Positions 1-9,001 of a DNA stretch of 64,000 nucleotides are shown piece after piece. The stretch spans positions 1-64,000 of the forward strand of contig NZ_PUGF01000008.1 in NCBI RefSeq assembly GCF_002976435.1. Direction: 5' to 3'. The notes beneath the pieces were generated by a model. The model had not been told where the DNA came from. It saw nothing but the letters and a program-made list of their open reading frames with translations, and made no database searches. The DNA is from Solimicrobium silvestre (GTDB lineage: Bacteria > Pseudomonadota > Gammaproteobacteria > Burkholderiales > Burkholderiaceae_D). The first letter of the stretch is position 1; every line of letters starts with the position of its first letter. The translations under genes and the position numbers were made by a program.

Positions 1-476
1 AATCAATATTGAATTACAGAAAAAATGTAACTAAATGAAACCAAACAGATTGAGATTGACCTTGAAATTGCTGGAAAAAGGTCACGTAACAAATAATTCT
101 CGAAAGCAATCAAAAGTAATTTTTGTAAGTTAGTTCCGAGCAAAGTTAGCCGTGTATTTTCAATAACAGCACGACTCTACATTTTGATAATTTTTTCTAT
201 TTAACTGGATTGGCCTGTCCGATATTAATTGGGGGAAATCTTCTTAACGCCATTGATCCTGGAGTTAAAAAATACGTGCTCAATAAAAATGCTTAATTGC
301 ACTTTATTTAATGCGGATAGGGGGAGCGAGAATGGAATTCTTTTTAGCGGCGAATTGTAGATTCAGCGCGGCAGAAAGAATAGCAATTAAGTCATGTGAA
401 CTTTTTGCGGTAACCTAACGTTATTCAGATATGTCAACTTTCCTTTATTCGGATATTTATATGTATTACACAATAA
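1..476. other. AT-rich intergenic stretch, no gene seen
   Basis: No convincing reading frame on either strand. The stretch is AT-rich and lies downstream of the leftward TonB receptor gene and its terminator. I see no tRNA, repeat or recognisable operator in it. Confidence 0.6.
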
Positions 477-512
477 AAAAGGCGCTTCCACATAAATATG
501 AAAGCGCCTTTT
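477..512 (-). terminator. Rho-independent terminator of the TonB receptor gene
   Basis: An 11-bp inverted repeat (AAAAGGCGCTT at 477-487 pairing with AAGCGCCTTTT at 502-512) with a T-rich run when read leftward. It sits about 40 bp after the receptor stop codon. The symmetrical A/T flanks mean it could also stop rightward transcripts. Confidence 0.85.
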
Positions 513-552
513 AAGTCCAACTAATTAACTACCCTAACAATTTCCAACTAGA

Positions 553-3516
553 TTAGAAATGGTAGTGGCCTGTTAAGTAGAAAGCACGACCCAATGGATC
601 TGCGTAACGACCATCGTAACCAACTTGATTACCACCGCCGGCATTAACTAATGACAATGGCGGATTTTTATCAAACAGGTTTTTGATACCAGCAGTGAAA
701 TTCAACGCTTTGCTGTAGTCGTAACGACCTTGCCAGTCAAACGTAGTGTATGAACCTACGTGACCAGTGTAATCAACAGCTGTCATTGAACCATCTGCAT
801 TAACAACTTTAACTGCGCCAGTATTTGCGCCGTAAAACTCATCGTGATAGCCTGATTTATAGTTAGCAGACAAGTTGTTAGTAAAGTTGCCGGTAGTCAA
901 CGAAGCTACAGCACGCATTTGAACGCGGAAGACAACACTGTTATCAGGACCAAATGTGCCCAAATCCGTCAAAACTGGACCATTTTGTTGGAACGTATAG
1001 TTTTGCTTCATCATATATGTACCATTCCAAGCCAACGAAAGCGGGCCTACAGGGGTCTTTAATTTTTCAGCAAAATCCCAATCAATACCTTGGTAGTTTG
1101 CTACACCACCATTAAGAGGAACCTGGTTAAAACCAATAGTCGTATAGTGACCAACAGGATCTTGGTAAGGATTAACGAACAAAGAAGAATAAAGCGTTGG
1201 ATTGGCAAAACCAGTTTGTTCAGGAACACCTGCACCAAGAACTTGATCCTTGATTTGAACATCCCACAAATCAAGACCAGCAGTTAATCCAAAACCTGGC
1301 TCTACACGGAAGCCCACTGTCCATTGCTTGGAATTTTCTGCTTTCAATCCACCTGAACCACTATTCGCGTTACCACCAGAGAGTAGGTCATACTGAACTG
1401 GATTAGCTTGAGCTGGAGGAGTACCAGGAACACTACCATTAGCACAACTAGCCGGAGTATTGAATGGACATGTATAAGATCCAGCCGTGGTACCTGCATA
1501 AGTTGATGTTGCCGCGATATCACCTAAAGAAGGTGCTTTGAAACCAGTACCATATGAAGCGCGTAACAAAACTGCATCTGTCGGAGTAAAGCGCAAACTT
1601 AATTTATATGTTGCCTTACTAAACGTATTACCCAAATCTGCATTTGGTAATTGAGCTCCGCCTAAAGCAGGTGTTTGAAACACATAACCACTATAAACTT
1701 TAGAGTAACTGTCATAACGTGCAGCTACATTTCCCTCTAAAGTCTTCGTTACCGGTAACAACCATTCGCCATATAAACCTTCATTATTACGGCTAGCATC
1801 AAATGGAACTTGAGCAGTAGAACCACCGAGTTGTGCATTTGTTCCAGCAGGCGCAGATGCGTAACCACTATTTGCCAATTGCAACGGATTATATGATTCT
1901 TGCAAACTAGTATGCTGGAAATCAGCGCCTAAAGAAATAATCGACGAACCGCCTGGCAATTCAAATAAATCATGCTGAGCACCAACTTTGATTGTATTGT
2001 CGTTCGATGTCGTTTTATTCAGCAGTTGTCCAGTAATCTCCGCAGCTTGCAGAGATGCACCGCCAGTATTCATGACTGGGTCATAAGCACCTGAAGCAAC
2101 CAGAGCATTGAATTCATTAAAATTACCATAGCCGCCTGCTGCGGTATCTTTCAATACGCTATTAGATAACGTAACAACACCATTCAGATCCCAGCCAGCA
2201 ACTGCAGTTGAAATACCTGCTGAAAAATGATGTGCATCTGTTTGATAATCATCAGTTCTTCCGCCCATGGCAACAGTACGGTAATACGCCGTAACACCAC
2301 CACCATTTTTGCCAGTTATCACAGTACCGGTCTGCGTTAAATATGGCTGAACATACGTTGTAAACAGATTCTGATAGGCTGTTGAGTTAACACCGGCAAG
2401 ATTAGTTGAATTAATAGCGAATGGCTGTGCGGATGCAGCATATTGCGCTGTCATTGCATAGCGTGACACCATCATGGTTGCCCATGCAGTCGTATTTTCG
2501 TCAATCTTAAATGTCGCTTTTGCTAATCCACTATCACGTACAGAAGATGGAATATCTTGTACTGTTGCAGCATAGTTAAATCGGCATGTAGAACCATGCG
2601 CATAGGAATTAGGATTAGATCCACAGCTGCCAGCATTTGCTAAGGCATATGGGTTGAGAGTCGCGCTAGTAGCATTTGTACCGTTAATATCGCTAGGAGC
2701 GGCCGAAACAATCGACAAGTTGGCGATAGGGCTATTGATCGAAGTTTGATTGAAAACGTAATTTTTGCCATTTGCTGTAAATGGAATTAGACCGCCCTTA
2801 GCTGAGAAACTACGTTGGGTCGCTTCCAATTGCTTTTGATCGTCATGGCTATAGCTAAGCAATACGTTGTAATTGTCTTTGTTTAAATCACCAAAGCCTT
2901 TACTTACACCAGCACTCCAACTACGTCCACCTGGATGTTGTGGATCTTGAGCGGTAATGTATGCATCGCCGTCTGTCTTATTCTTTTTCAAAATAAAGTT
3001 GACTACGCCTGCAATAGCGTCTGAACCGTACAGTGCTGAAGCACCGTCAGTCAAAATTTCAACGCGTTCAATTGCGTCCAATGGAATGGATTCCAAATTG
3101 ACTGAACCACCTTGAGGAGCCATGCGTACTCCGTCTAACAATACTAAGGTGTATTGTGCTGACAGTGAATGCAAAGCTGCTGAAGTAGCACCGCCGCCGC
3201 CGCCATTAACTGAGGCAGATGCAGTAGTGAATCCCTGCATTGCAGGTAAATTTTGAATTAAATCTGTAACTGATGTAGCACCAGTTTTCTTAATATCGGC
3301 TTGAGTCAAAACCTGAACCGGCAAAGCACCTTCTTTGGCGATACGCTTAATTGCCGAACCAGTAATTTCAACACGTTGTACCGGTGCTGATGTGTCGATT
3401 GTTGTGCTGTCCGCTTGTTGCGCAAATGCCGGTTGTGCCAGCATGCCTATGCCTAACGCCATACTGCCTGAAAACATCAGGCGCAGTGAGCGAGACAAAA
3501 TAGTTTCCATCATCAT
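553..3516 (-). CDS. TonB-dependent outer-membrane receptor
   Basis: A 987-residue outer-membrane receptor expected to import a large substrate using TonB energy. It has a signal peptide ending near AQPAFAQQ (about residue 33), a plug domain at roughly 50-180 (VEILTDGASALYGSDAIAG is the typical plug motif) and a beta-barrel finishing in the aromatic C-terminus HYHF. The length and Gly/Asn-rich loops fit the large receptors that many betaproteobacteria carry for oligosaccharides, peptides or other nutrients. No transporter or enzyme gene is adjacent, so the substrate cannot be named. It appears monocistronic, with its own terminator at 477-512. The second and third Met codons are also possible starts. 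Confidence 0.9.
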   Translation of the reverse strand: MMMETILSRSLRLMFSGSMALGIGMLAQPAFAQQADSTTIDTSAPVQRVEITGSAIKRIAKEGALPVQVLTQADIKKTGATSVTDLIQNLPAMQGFTTASASVNGGGGGATSAALHSLSAQYTLVLLDGVRMAPQGGSVNLESIPLDAIERVEILTDGASALYGSDAIAGVVNFILKKNKTDGDAYITAQDPQHPGGRSWSAGVSKGFGDLNKDNYNVLLSYSHDDQKQLEATQRSFSAKGGLIPFTANGKNYVFNQTSINSPIANLSIVSAAPSDINGTNATSATLNPYALANAGSCGSNPNSYAHGSTCRFNYAATVQDIPSSVRDSGLAKATFKIDENTTAWATMMVSRYAMTAQYAASAQPFAINSTNLAGVNSTAYQNLFTTYVQPYLTQTGTVITGKNGGGVTAYYRTVAMGGRTDDYQTDAHHFSAGISTAVAGWDLNGVVTLSNSVLKDTAAGGYGNFNEFNALVASGAYDPVMNTGGASLQAAEITGQLLNKTTSNDNTIKVGAQHDLFELPGGSSIISLGADFQHTSLQESYNPLQLANSGYASAPAGTNAQLGGSTAQVPFDASRNNEGLYGEWLLPVTKTLEGNVAARYDSYSKVYSGYVFQTPALGGAQLPNADLGNTFSKATYKLSLRFTPTDAVLLRASYGTGFKAPSLGDIAATSTYAGTTAGSYTCPFNTPASCANGSVPGTPPAQANPVQYDLLSGGNANSGSGGLKAENSKQWTVGFRVEPGFGLTAGLDLWDVQIKDQVLGAGVPEQTGFANPTLYSSLFVNPYQDPVGHYTTIGFNQVPLNGGVANYQGIDWDFAEKLKTPVGPLSLAWNGTYMMKQNYTFQQNGPVLTDLGTFGPDNSVVFRVQMRAVASLTTGNFTNNLSANYKSGYHDEFYGANTGAVKVVNADGSMTAVDYTGHVGSYTTFDWQGRYDYSKALNFTAGIKNLFDKNPPLSLVNAGGGNQVGYDGRYADPLGRAFYLTGHYHF

Positions 3517-4282
3517 CGTTACTTCTCCAAAGATATAATTTGTTTGTTTATTGCCAACATCATCGCTTTATCCACGACATTTCAAAATTCATTTAAGGAC
3601 TATTGAATTTGAGGATCACATAAAACCATTTATTACAATTGCGTGTCAACAACATGCCGTTACGAAACAAAACAAAAAACAACACTTTGAGCTTAAAAAA
3701 ATAAATTCCATAGAAAATTTAGTTTTTGGCTAATTTTGCTTATTTAAAAAATACAAAATTGCTATTAAACGATAATAAAGTTAATTAAATTTTAATAATT
3801 TCATAGCAATATTAGATGAGATATAAACTATTATAAATATTTCCTATTGATGTCAGTTGGAAAATTCTTTTTAGCAACATATAATATTAATTGTTTAACG
3901 ATAAAATATTATTGTTTGATAATCTTTGATTAATAATTTAATTGTTAAAAATTCACTCTGCAAAGACATGAGTGTAACTAAATGTGACAACGCAGACTGA
4001 ATTTCAATAACAAAATATTGCAATCTATCAAGTAAACACTTTTTAAAATAAATCAGCGTGTAAGAGGCGGATCTCTTGCCATCCTATCCTTGCGACTCCC
4101 TTCTACGCGCGGTTCATTGAACACACTGGAAGCGTCGCTGCGTATCCAACAACGAAACCAACACTAATGTATCAAAGTAACTCTTTGGCAACGCCACATC
4201 CGTCCGACCCAGCTAACCCGCCTCATGTCGTGCAGGTAGAGAACTTCCACATCCAAATAAGTGTGCCGTCGTGCGCACTTAC
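3517..4282. other. Long intergenic region, AT-rich then GC-richer
   Basis: Positions about 3600-4060 are very AT-rich and should hold the promoter of the leftward TonB receptor. Positions about 4080-4280 are noticeably GC-richer and include a small imperfect hairpin near 4259-4280 (AAGTG..CACTT). No reading frame there looks like a protein. I do not recognise an RNA family. Confidence 0.5.
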
Positions 4283-4314
4283 AAAAAAAAGCCCCGCCAA
4301 ACTGGCAGGGCTTT
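4283..4314 (-). terminator. Rho-independent terminator downstream of the secreted-protein gene
   Basis: Hairpin AAAGCCC-GCC / GGC-GGGCTTT at 4288-4314, followed leftward by a run of eight T residues (4283-4290). It lies about 215 bp beyond the stop codon at 4528 and probably ends that transcript. It also argues against a short reading frame crossing this site. Confidence 0.8.
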
Positions 4315-4527
4315 AAATTAAATAGATCAGGAAGACGTACCATTCCTAACGTTAGCAAAATAGAAATTATAGTGCCGAAATTGGTCAACAGAATTTCATA
4401 CTAAATTATCAATCAGAACTCTTTTAAAATAAGACTCATGTTGGGCAAGACACCATTCCTGTTAATGAACGCAGCTTCAACAGTAATCACTTACGGTAAT
4501 CCTTGCCCTTTTTAAGTAATATCTATG

Positions 4528-6009
4528 TTAACGAACAGGATTAAACATAAACGTACCAAATATGTTGTCCTGATATACTTCAAAAACAGTTGGGCCAGTG
4601 TAAGCGCAGGATGCACATGGCGTACCCAATGAAAGCAAATCAATTTGCGTTGAAGTATTAGTTAGCGACTTGCTCTGTTGATAAGTCCAAGTTTGTGTGT
4701 TACTCGTCTTCAAATCCAAAGAATATATACCATATTGTGTGGTTGCTGTTACGGTAAAATCTACACCATATGTTTGAGCTGTCTGATTGGTAACACCAGA
4801 ACTTGCCAATGTAGAGTTGACGTAGGTATTGCTATACGTTTCAGTAACGGTTCCGGGGGCATAAATAAATGATTGAGCAGGAGCCCCACCATTTACTGAA
4901 GTTGAGCCAGTAAGAGTAAAGCGTTTATCACCAGACGTGGTTGCCGACGGTGAAACAGAATAGGCGCTATTGGTAAATGGATCAGATGCAAGAATATTTG
5001 CAAAGTCCGCAAGAGTCAGACCGGGACCGTCTCCCGCAGGAAAAGTTTGAACACTCGCCCATGAACGAGATAATTCTTGAACTAATGATGGATCCATCGG
5101 AATGCTGCCGTTAAGTTGACCGACAAGGACTGGATATATATCAACTCCTGCTAAGTCTGCTTCATTATAGGCAAACCCATTAAATTGAACATAATTTGTC
5201 GCTACACTGTACATCGCTACTGGATTCAACCAGAGCCAGATGACATCGTAATTATGATTAATTGGCGTGTTAATACTGACAGGAGGAGAAGGAGGCCCCA
5301 TTACTTTATAGCTCGATAAATTCGTAAAGCTCAATGTTGTGGCATTACTACTTGTTCGGGTCTGAGTAGCAGAACTGCCAGCACTTACCTGAAGTTTACC
5401 GCTAATCCAACCAGGTAATGATCCCGCACTTGCCGTAGTTGTTAATGACGTTTGTGCACTGTAAGTTTGACTATCGCTAATCGTTGTTCCAAACAAGTTG
5501 GATTGAGTGTATTGCACGTAGCTTGATGGACCTGGTGGCGCGTAGGTAACACCGACAATGACATATTTAGGATGGATACTGACGTTCGGGCAGCTTAATG
5601 ATGCACTTGGAACCCCTCCCTGTGACGGGTTGACCAAAATTGTACAGCCATTACTTAGATTTAGCGTTGCGGGTATATCAATCAAATTAGAATTTTGACA
5701 TCCAGTGAATTCAAAAGTTGCTACTGCAGTCGGATTTGTGATTTGGGCACCGGAATAGGAAAATGACCCATAAGTGTACATAATTAGTGTCGGAATATCT
5801 GAACAACCAACATTTTTTATTGCGCGAGCTGTTTCTGTATATGTAAGAACAGCACCATTGGTGACATAAATACTTGAAGTTGTTGCGTAGGCATTGCTGT
5901 TTATTATGGAAGTAATAACTATTAGCATTAGTATAGGTAGTTGTCTCAAAAGGCTACCCGCTGCTATTAGCTTTAACCAAGATTCGTTCGCCATTTTCAT
6001 ATTTTTCAT
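4528..6009 (-). CDS. Secreted hypothetical protein, Ser/Thr/Asn-rich, possibly beta-structured
   Basis: A 493-residue protein I do not recognise. An N-terminal hydrophobic segment (about 18-42, ending NSNAYA) looks like a signal peptide; Met1, Met4 and Met6 are alternative starts. The mature part is rich in Ser, Thr, Asn and Tyr with many alternating polar/hydrophobic stretches (for example about 180-230 and 400-450), as in extracellular beta proteins. Cysteines occur near residues 69, 104 and 119 and as a CASC pair near the C-terminus, followed by a VFEVYQDNIFGTFMFNP tail. The alternating stretches resemble membrane-inserting hairpins of beta-pore-forming proteins, but this is only a resemblance. 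Flanks are AT-rich; the gene appears monocistronic. Confidence 0.7.
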   Translation of the reverse strand: MKNMKMANESWLKLIAAGSLLRQLPILMLIVITSIINSNAYATTSSIYVTNGAVLTYTETARAIKNVGCSDIPTLIMYTYGSFSYSGAQITNPTAVATFEFTGCQNSNLIDIPATLNLSNGCTILVNPSQGGVPSASLSCPNVSIHPKYVIVGVTYAPPGPSSYVQYTQSNLFGTTISDSQTYSAQTSLTTTASAGSLPGWISGKLQVSAGSSATQTRTSSNATTLSFTNLSSYKVMGPPSPPVSINTPINHNYDVIWLWLNPVAMYSVATNYVQFNGFAYNEADLAGVDIYPVLVGQLNGSIPMDPSLVQELSRSWASVQTFPAGDGPGLTLADFANILASDPFTNSAYSVSPSATTSGDKRFTLTGSTSVNGGAPAQSFIYAPGTVTETYSNTYVNSTLASSGVTNQTAQTYGVDFTVTATTQYGIYSLDLKTSNTQTWTYQQSKSLTNTSTQIDLLSLGTPCASCAYTGPTVFEVYQDNIFGTFMFNPVR

Positions 6010-6358
6010 AGTGTTTTATTGTTAGATATACATTATTTATAAAGTGCAAAATTGCAATTTACATAAAATCATACTAATGCTATTCCCTTCATTACACAGA
6101 CACTTACGCCATCATAGTTTGATTGTTTCACTCCTTATATTTCAAATAAGAAATTATCATAAACCAAAATAGATTGCCTCTTCGACAAAATTCTAACCAT
6201 ATTGATATATTGTTGCTTTCTCACTACTTTAAACATTGGGATTAATTAAAAATTACGTAAATATGGCTATATTAGATTAATTAAATACAACTATTTATCG
6301 TGTTACAGCTATAAAAGATCTACATTCAATGGTTAATTTCCATATTCTGCATCGCCCC
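6010..6358. other. AT-rich intergenic region
   Basis: No gene seen. It presumably contains the promoter of the leftward secreted-protein gene (start 6009), and its right part is the downstream region of dbpA. No operator is recognised. Confidence 0.5.
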
Positions 6359-6394
6359 AAAAAAAATGCCGCTCAGTCTTAACTGAACGGCATT
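6359..6394 (-). terminator. Rho-independent terminator of dbpA
   Basis: Inverted repeat AATGCCG-TCAG / CTGA-CGGCATT (6365-6394) with an A-run at 6359-6364 that reads as a T-tail leftward. It lies about 95 bp past the dbpA stop codon. Confidence 0.85.
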
Positions 6395-6489
6395 ACCTCA
6401 AAGGAGGTGTTTTAATTTTCTTACTATATAACAACACTGTTAAGATACATCAACTATCATAGCGTCCGGCAATATTGAACTCTATTTTT

Positions 6490-7875
6490 TTAATCTATCA
6501 TCCGCATTTTAAACAACCGCCCCTTAATGTTACTGCTACTTAATTTTTCTAACGCTTTTGCAGCAATCCGACGGTCTAACGCAACATAAGTAACAAATTC
6601 AAACACGTTAATTTTACCGACCTGCTCTTTATTCAGCCCAACGTCGCCAGTCAACGCACCCAGTAAATCGCCCGGGCGTAGTTTGTCTTTTTTACCACCC
6701 ATGATGAAAATACTTTGCATCGGTGCCTGTAACCCTGAATCATTAGATGTGTCTAACTCGGCCAGCTCATGCCAGCGCACTGATTCACCTTGGTATTGCT
6801 CAATCAGCTTGACCCATTTTTTCTCACCCGGTGTCGCCAAGCTCAACGCCAGGCCTTTTTCACCAGCACGGCCAGTCCGCCCAATGCGGTGAATGTGGAC
6901 TTCGGTGTCTTTGCAGACATCCACATTAATCACTGCGCCTAACGTTTGAATATCCAAACCACGCGCTGCGACGTCGGTGGCAACCAGCACTGAGCAGCTC
7001 TGGTTGGCAAAACGCACCAGCACGTCATCCCGATCACGCTGTTCTAAGTCGCCATGCAAAGCTAATGCGCTAATACCTTGCGCTTGTAATTCTTCAGTTA
7101 ATTCACGGCAGTGGATTTTAGTATTGCAAAACGCAATGGTGGAAACGGGGCGGTAGTGACGTAATAATTGCGCAACGGCGGCATTGCGATGTTCTGATTG
7201 CACCAAGTAAAACAACTGTTCTATATGGTTAGCCGCGTGCTGCGAATCCACTTTAACCTCGGCCGGTTCGTGCATTAACTGTTCGCTGGCTTTACGAATG
7301 TCATCAGGGAAAGTTGCGGAAAATAACAGTGTTTGACGACGCGGTGAACAGGCATTCACGATATGCACAATGTCATCATAAAAGCCCATATCTACCATCC
7401 GGTCAGCTTCATCCAGCACCAGAGTTTGTACCGTACTGAGCTTAATCGTCTCTCGGCTGATATGGTCAATTAAACGCCCGGGCGTGCCCACTACAATATG
7501 TGCACCGTGTTCAAGCGACACAATTTGTGGCCGCATGGCCGTACCGCCGCACAAGGTAAGTACTTTGACGTTGTCAATGGCACGCGCCAAACGACGCAAT
7601 TCATTTGCAACCTGATCAGCCAATTCACGCGTTGGGCAAATAACCAAACCCTGAATCGCAAAATACATCGGATTCAACTTAGCCAAGATCCCCAAACTAA
7701 ACGCCGCGGTTTTCCCACTTCCAGTTTTAGCCTGTGCAATCACGTCACGTTGTTGCAAAATCAACGGCAAACTAGCCGCTTGAATCGGCGTCATTTCGGT
7801 ATAACCCAGACTATCCAGATTAGCGAGTAACGGTGCAGATAAGGCAAGAGATTGAAAAGAAGTGTCAGTTTGCAT
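6490..7875 (-). CDS. dbpA: ATP-dependent RNA helicase DbpA
   Basis: A DEAD-box helicase of 461 residues that in the DbpA family acts in 50S ribosomal subunit assembly by binding hairpin 92 of 23S rRNA. Visible motifs: Q motif near 30 (MTPIQ), Walker A AKTGSGKT at 49-56, DEAD at 155-158, SAT at 186-188, and HRIGRTGR at 329-336. The C-terminal ~75 residues (IMGGKKDKLRPGDLLGAL... to the end) match the DbpA-specific RNA-binding domain, which separates it from RhlE/SrmB-type helicases. Length matches the family (about 460). It is a single gene with its own terminator. Confidence 0.95.
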   Translation of the reverse strand: MQTDTSFQSLALSAPLLANLDSLGYTEMTPIQAASLPLILQQRDVIAQAKTGSGKTAAFSLGILAKLNPMYFAIQGLVICPTRELADQVANELRRLARAIDNVKVLTLCGGTAMRPQIVSLEHGAHIVVGTPGRLIDHISRETIKLSTVQTLVLDEADRMVDMGFYDDIVHIVNACSPRRQTLLFSATFPDDIRKASEQLMHEPAEVKVDSQHAANHIEQLFYLVQSEHRNAAVAQLLRHYRPVSTIAFCNTKIHCRELTEELQAQGISALALHGDLEQRDRDDVLVRFANQSCSVLVATDVAARGLDIQTLGAVINVDVCKDTEVHIHRIGRTGRAGEKGLALSLATPGEKKWVKLIEQYQGESVRWHELAELDTSNDSGLQAPMQSIFIMGGKKDKLRPGDLLGALTGDVGLNKEQVGKINVFEFVTYVALDRRIAAKALEKLSSSNIKGRLFKMRMID

Positions 7876-8033
7876 AAGATTATTTCGGTGATTTGGTGGA
7901 TTGGTTCAACGCTAAACGGTGCGGAACCCGTAATGTTGGCATTGTAGGTGATGGATGGGATTATGTGAGGAGATTTGTGTCGATACTGAGTTTGTGGTTT
8001 TTGGATTTTGGCCTACCTCCCATTCTGACGCTG

Positions 8034-8059
8034 CCGAATAATTTAGCTAAATTATTCGG
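8034..8059. repeat. Perfect 26-bp palindrome
   Basis: A perfect 26-bp palindrome centred on TTTAGCTAAA, with CCGAATAA at the left end and TTATTCGG at the right. It lies in the intergenic region between the hemolysin III-family gene and dbpA. Together with the imperfect inverted repeat 30 bp to its right, it suggests a dispersed intergenic repeat element or a DNA-binding/extrusion site. Confidence 0.75.
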
Positions 8060-8089
8060 GAATTCAGCGGCCGTTGGATCGCTTTTTTT

Positions 8090-8125
8090 GCTTACTCTTT
8101 TTTGGCGAATCAAAAAAATGAGTAG
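8090..8125. repeat. Imperfect inverted repeat, likely part of a dispersed intergenic element
   Basis: GCTTACTCTTTTTT and AAAAAAATGAGTAGC form a near-perfect stem around GGCGAATC. Short reading frames on both strands across 7893-8156 contain low-information peptides of a kind I associate with non-coding repeats in betaproteobacterial genomes, so I treat the segment as repeat DNA rather than a gene. Confidence 0.6.
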
Positions 8126-8189
8126 CTGGCGGGCTTCCCCCGACCCCAAGCATTAAATTAATCGCGGTAATAAATTAAACATCAACAAA

Positions 8190-8807
8190 TCAAACTACAT
8201 AAAACAGCACAGTCACAAAATGACAAATACTCCCTCCCAACACAAACAAATGCCAAATCCCATGCGCATGCCGCATCCGCTCATCAATTACATAAAAAAT
8301 TATCCCAACAGAGTAAATAATCCCTCCCGCCGCCAACCAATAAAACCCATGCCATCCCAACGCAGCAATTAACGGCGTAATGAACAGCACGACCGACCAG
8401 CCCATTAAAATATAAATCACCAAAGAAGAAATCCGTGCCTGGTTAGCCAGCCACAATTCCTGCACTATGCCAATCAGCGCCAAACCCCAGACTATGCCGA
8501 ACAATTTCCATCCCGTAGTGCCATGTAAAGTCACCAACGTAAACGGCGTATAACTCCCGGCGATCAATAGATAAATCATGCAATGATCAAATTTTTGCAA
8601 GACGTCTTTAGCTTTACCGCGAATGCTGTGATACAGAGTTGAAAACAGATATAGCATCAACAAAGTCAGGCTATAAACACTGCTACTGACTATCTTCCAA
8701 AAGTCACCGGTGAAACCGGCAATTGTAATTAACACTGATGCGCCGATCACTACCAGCCCAGCACCTACCAAATGACTGATGCTGTTAAATTTTTCGCCTT
8801 TATACAT
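8190..8807 (-). CDS. Hemolysin III / PAQR-family membrane protein
   Basis: A 205-residue integral membrane protein with about seven hydrophobic helices. It has the PAQR/hemolysin III signature: early SH (residues 11-12), STLYHS near 56-61, FDH near 73-75 and a C-terminal GIWHLF...CHF. In PAQR proteins the conserved His/Asp residues bind a zinc ion in the membrane. The bacterial TrhA/YqfA members are linked to membrane-lipid homeostasis rather than proven haemolysis. The start ATG at 8807 begins MYKGEKFN, typical for the family (GEKFNSISHLVG). It is a single leftward gene. Confidence 0.88.
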   Translation of the reverse strand: MYKGEKFNSISHLVGAGLVVIGASVLITIAGFTGDFWKIVSSSVYSLTLLMLYLFSTLYHSIRGKAKDVLQKFDHCMIYLLIAGSYTPFTLVTLHGTTGWKLFGIVWGLALIGIVQELWLANQARISSLVIYILMGWSVVLFITPLIAALGWHGFYWLAAGGIIYSVGIIFYVIDERMRHAHGIWHLFVLGGSICHFVTVLFYVV

Positions 8808-8906
8808 ACTGTTTGATCGCTTCCATGCATTTTTGTAGCCGCCACCATAACAGGAATTTTTTAACTATGTCGGATTTGCCGATTTTTATCCAAGCTATTA
8901 AAAACA

Positions 8907-8942
8907 AAAAACACTCTGCGCGGTAAAACGCAAAGTGTTTTT
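8907..8942 (-). terminator. Bidirectional-looking terminator after the DUF4382 lipoprotein gene
   Basis: Hairpin AAAAACACT-TGCG / CGCA-AGTGTTTTT with T-runs in both directions, about 60 bp downstream of the leftward DUF4382 gene. Confidence 0.85.
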
Positions 8943-9001
8943 AAGCTAACCCGTGGGCAGAACTTCTCTGCGCACGCTATGACTAAATTAGAGCTAAATT
9001 A

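Noticed and set aside
4164-4388. 74-codon leftward frame
   Set aside because: It runs through a clear terminator hairpin (4283-4314), has no ribosome-binding site and an unlikely composition.
7893-8156. 87-codon rightward frame and its opposite-strand 62-codon frame
   Set aside because: They cover palindromic repeat DNA; both strands are open because of the repeat, and the peptides look like translated repeat.
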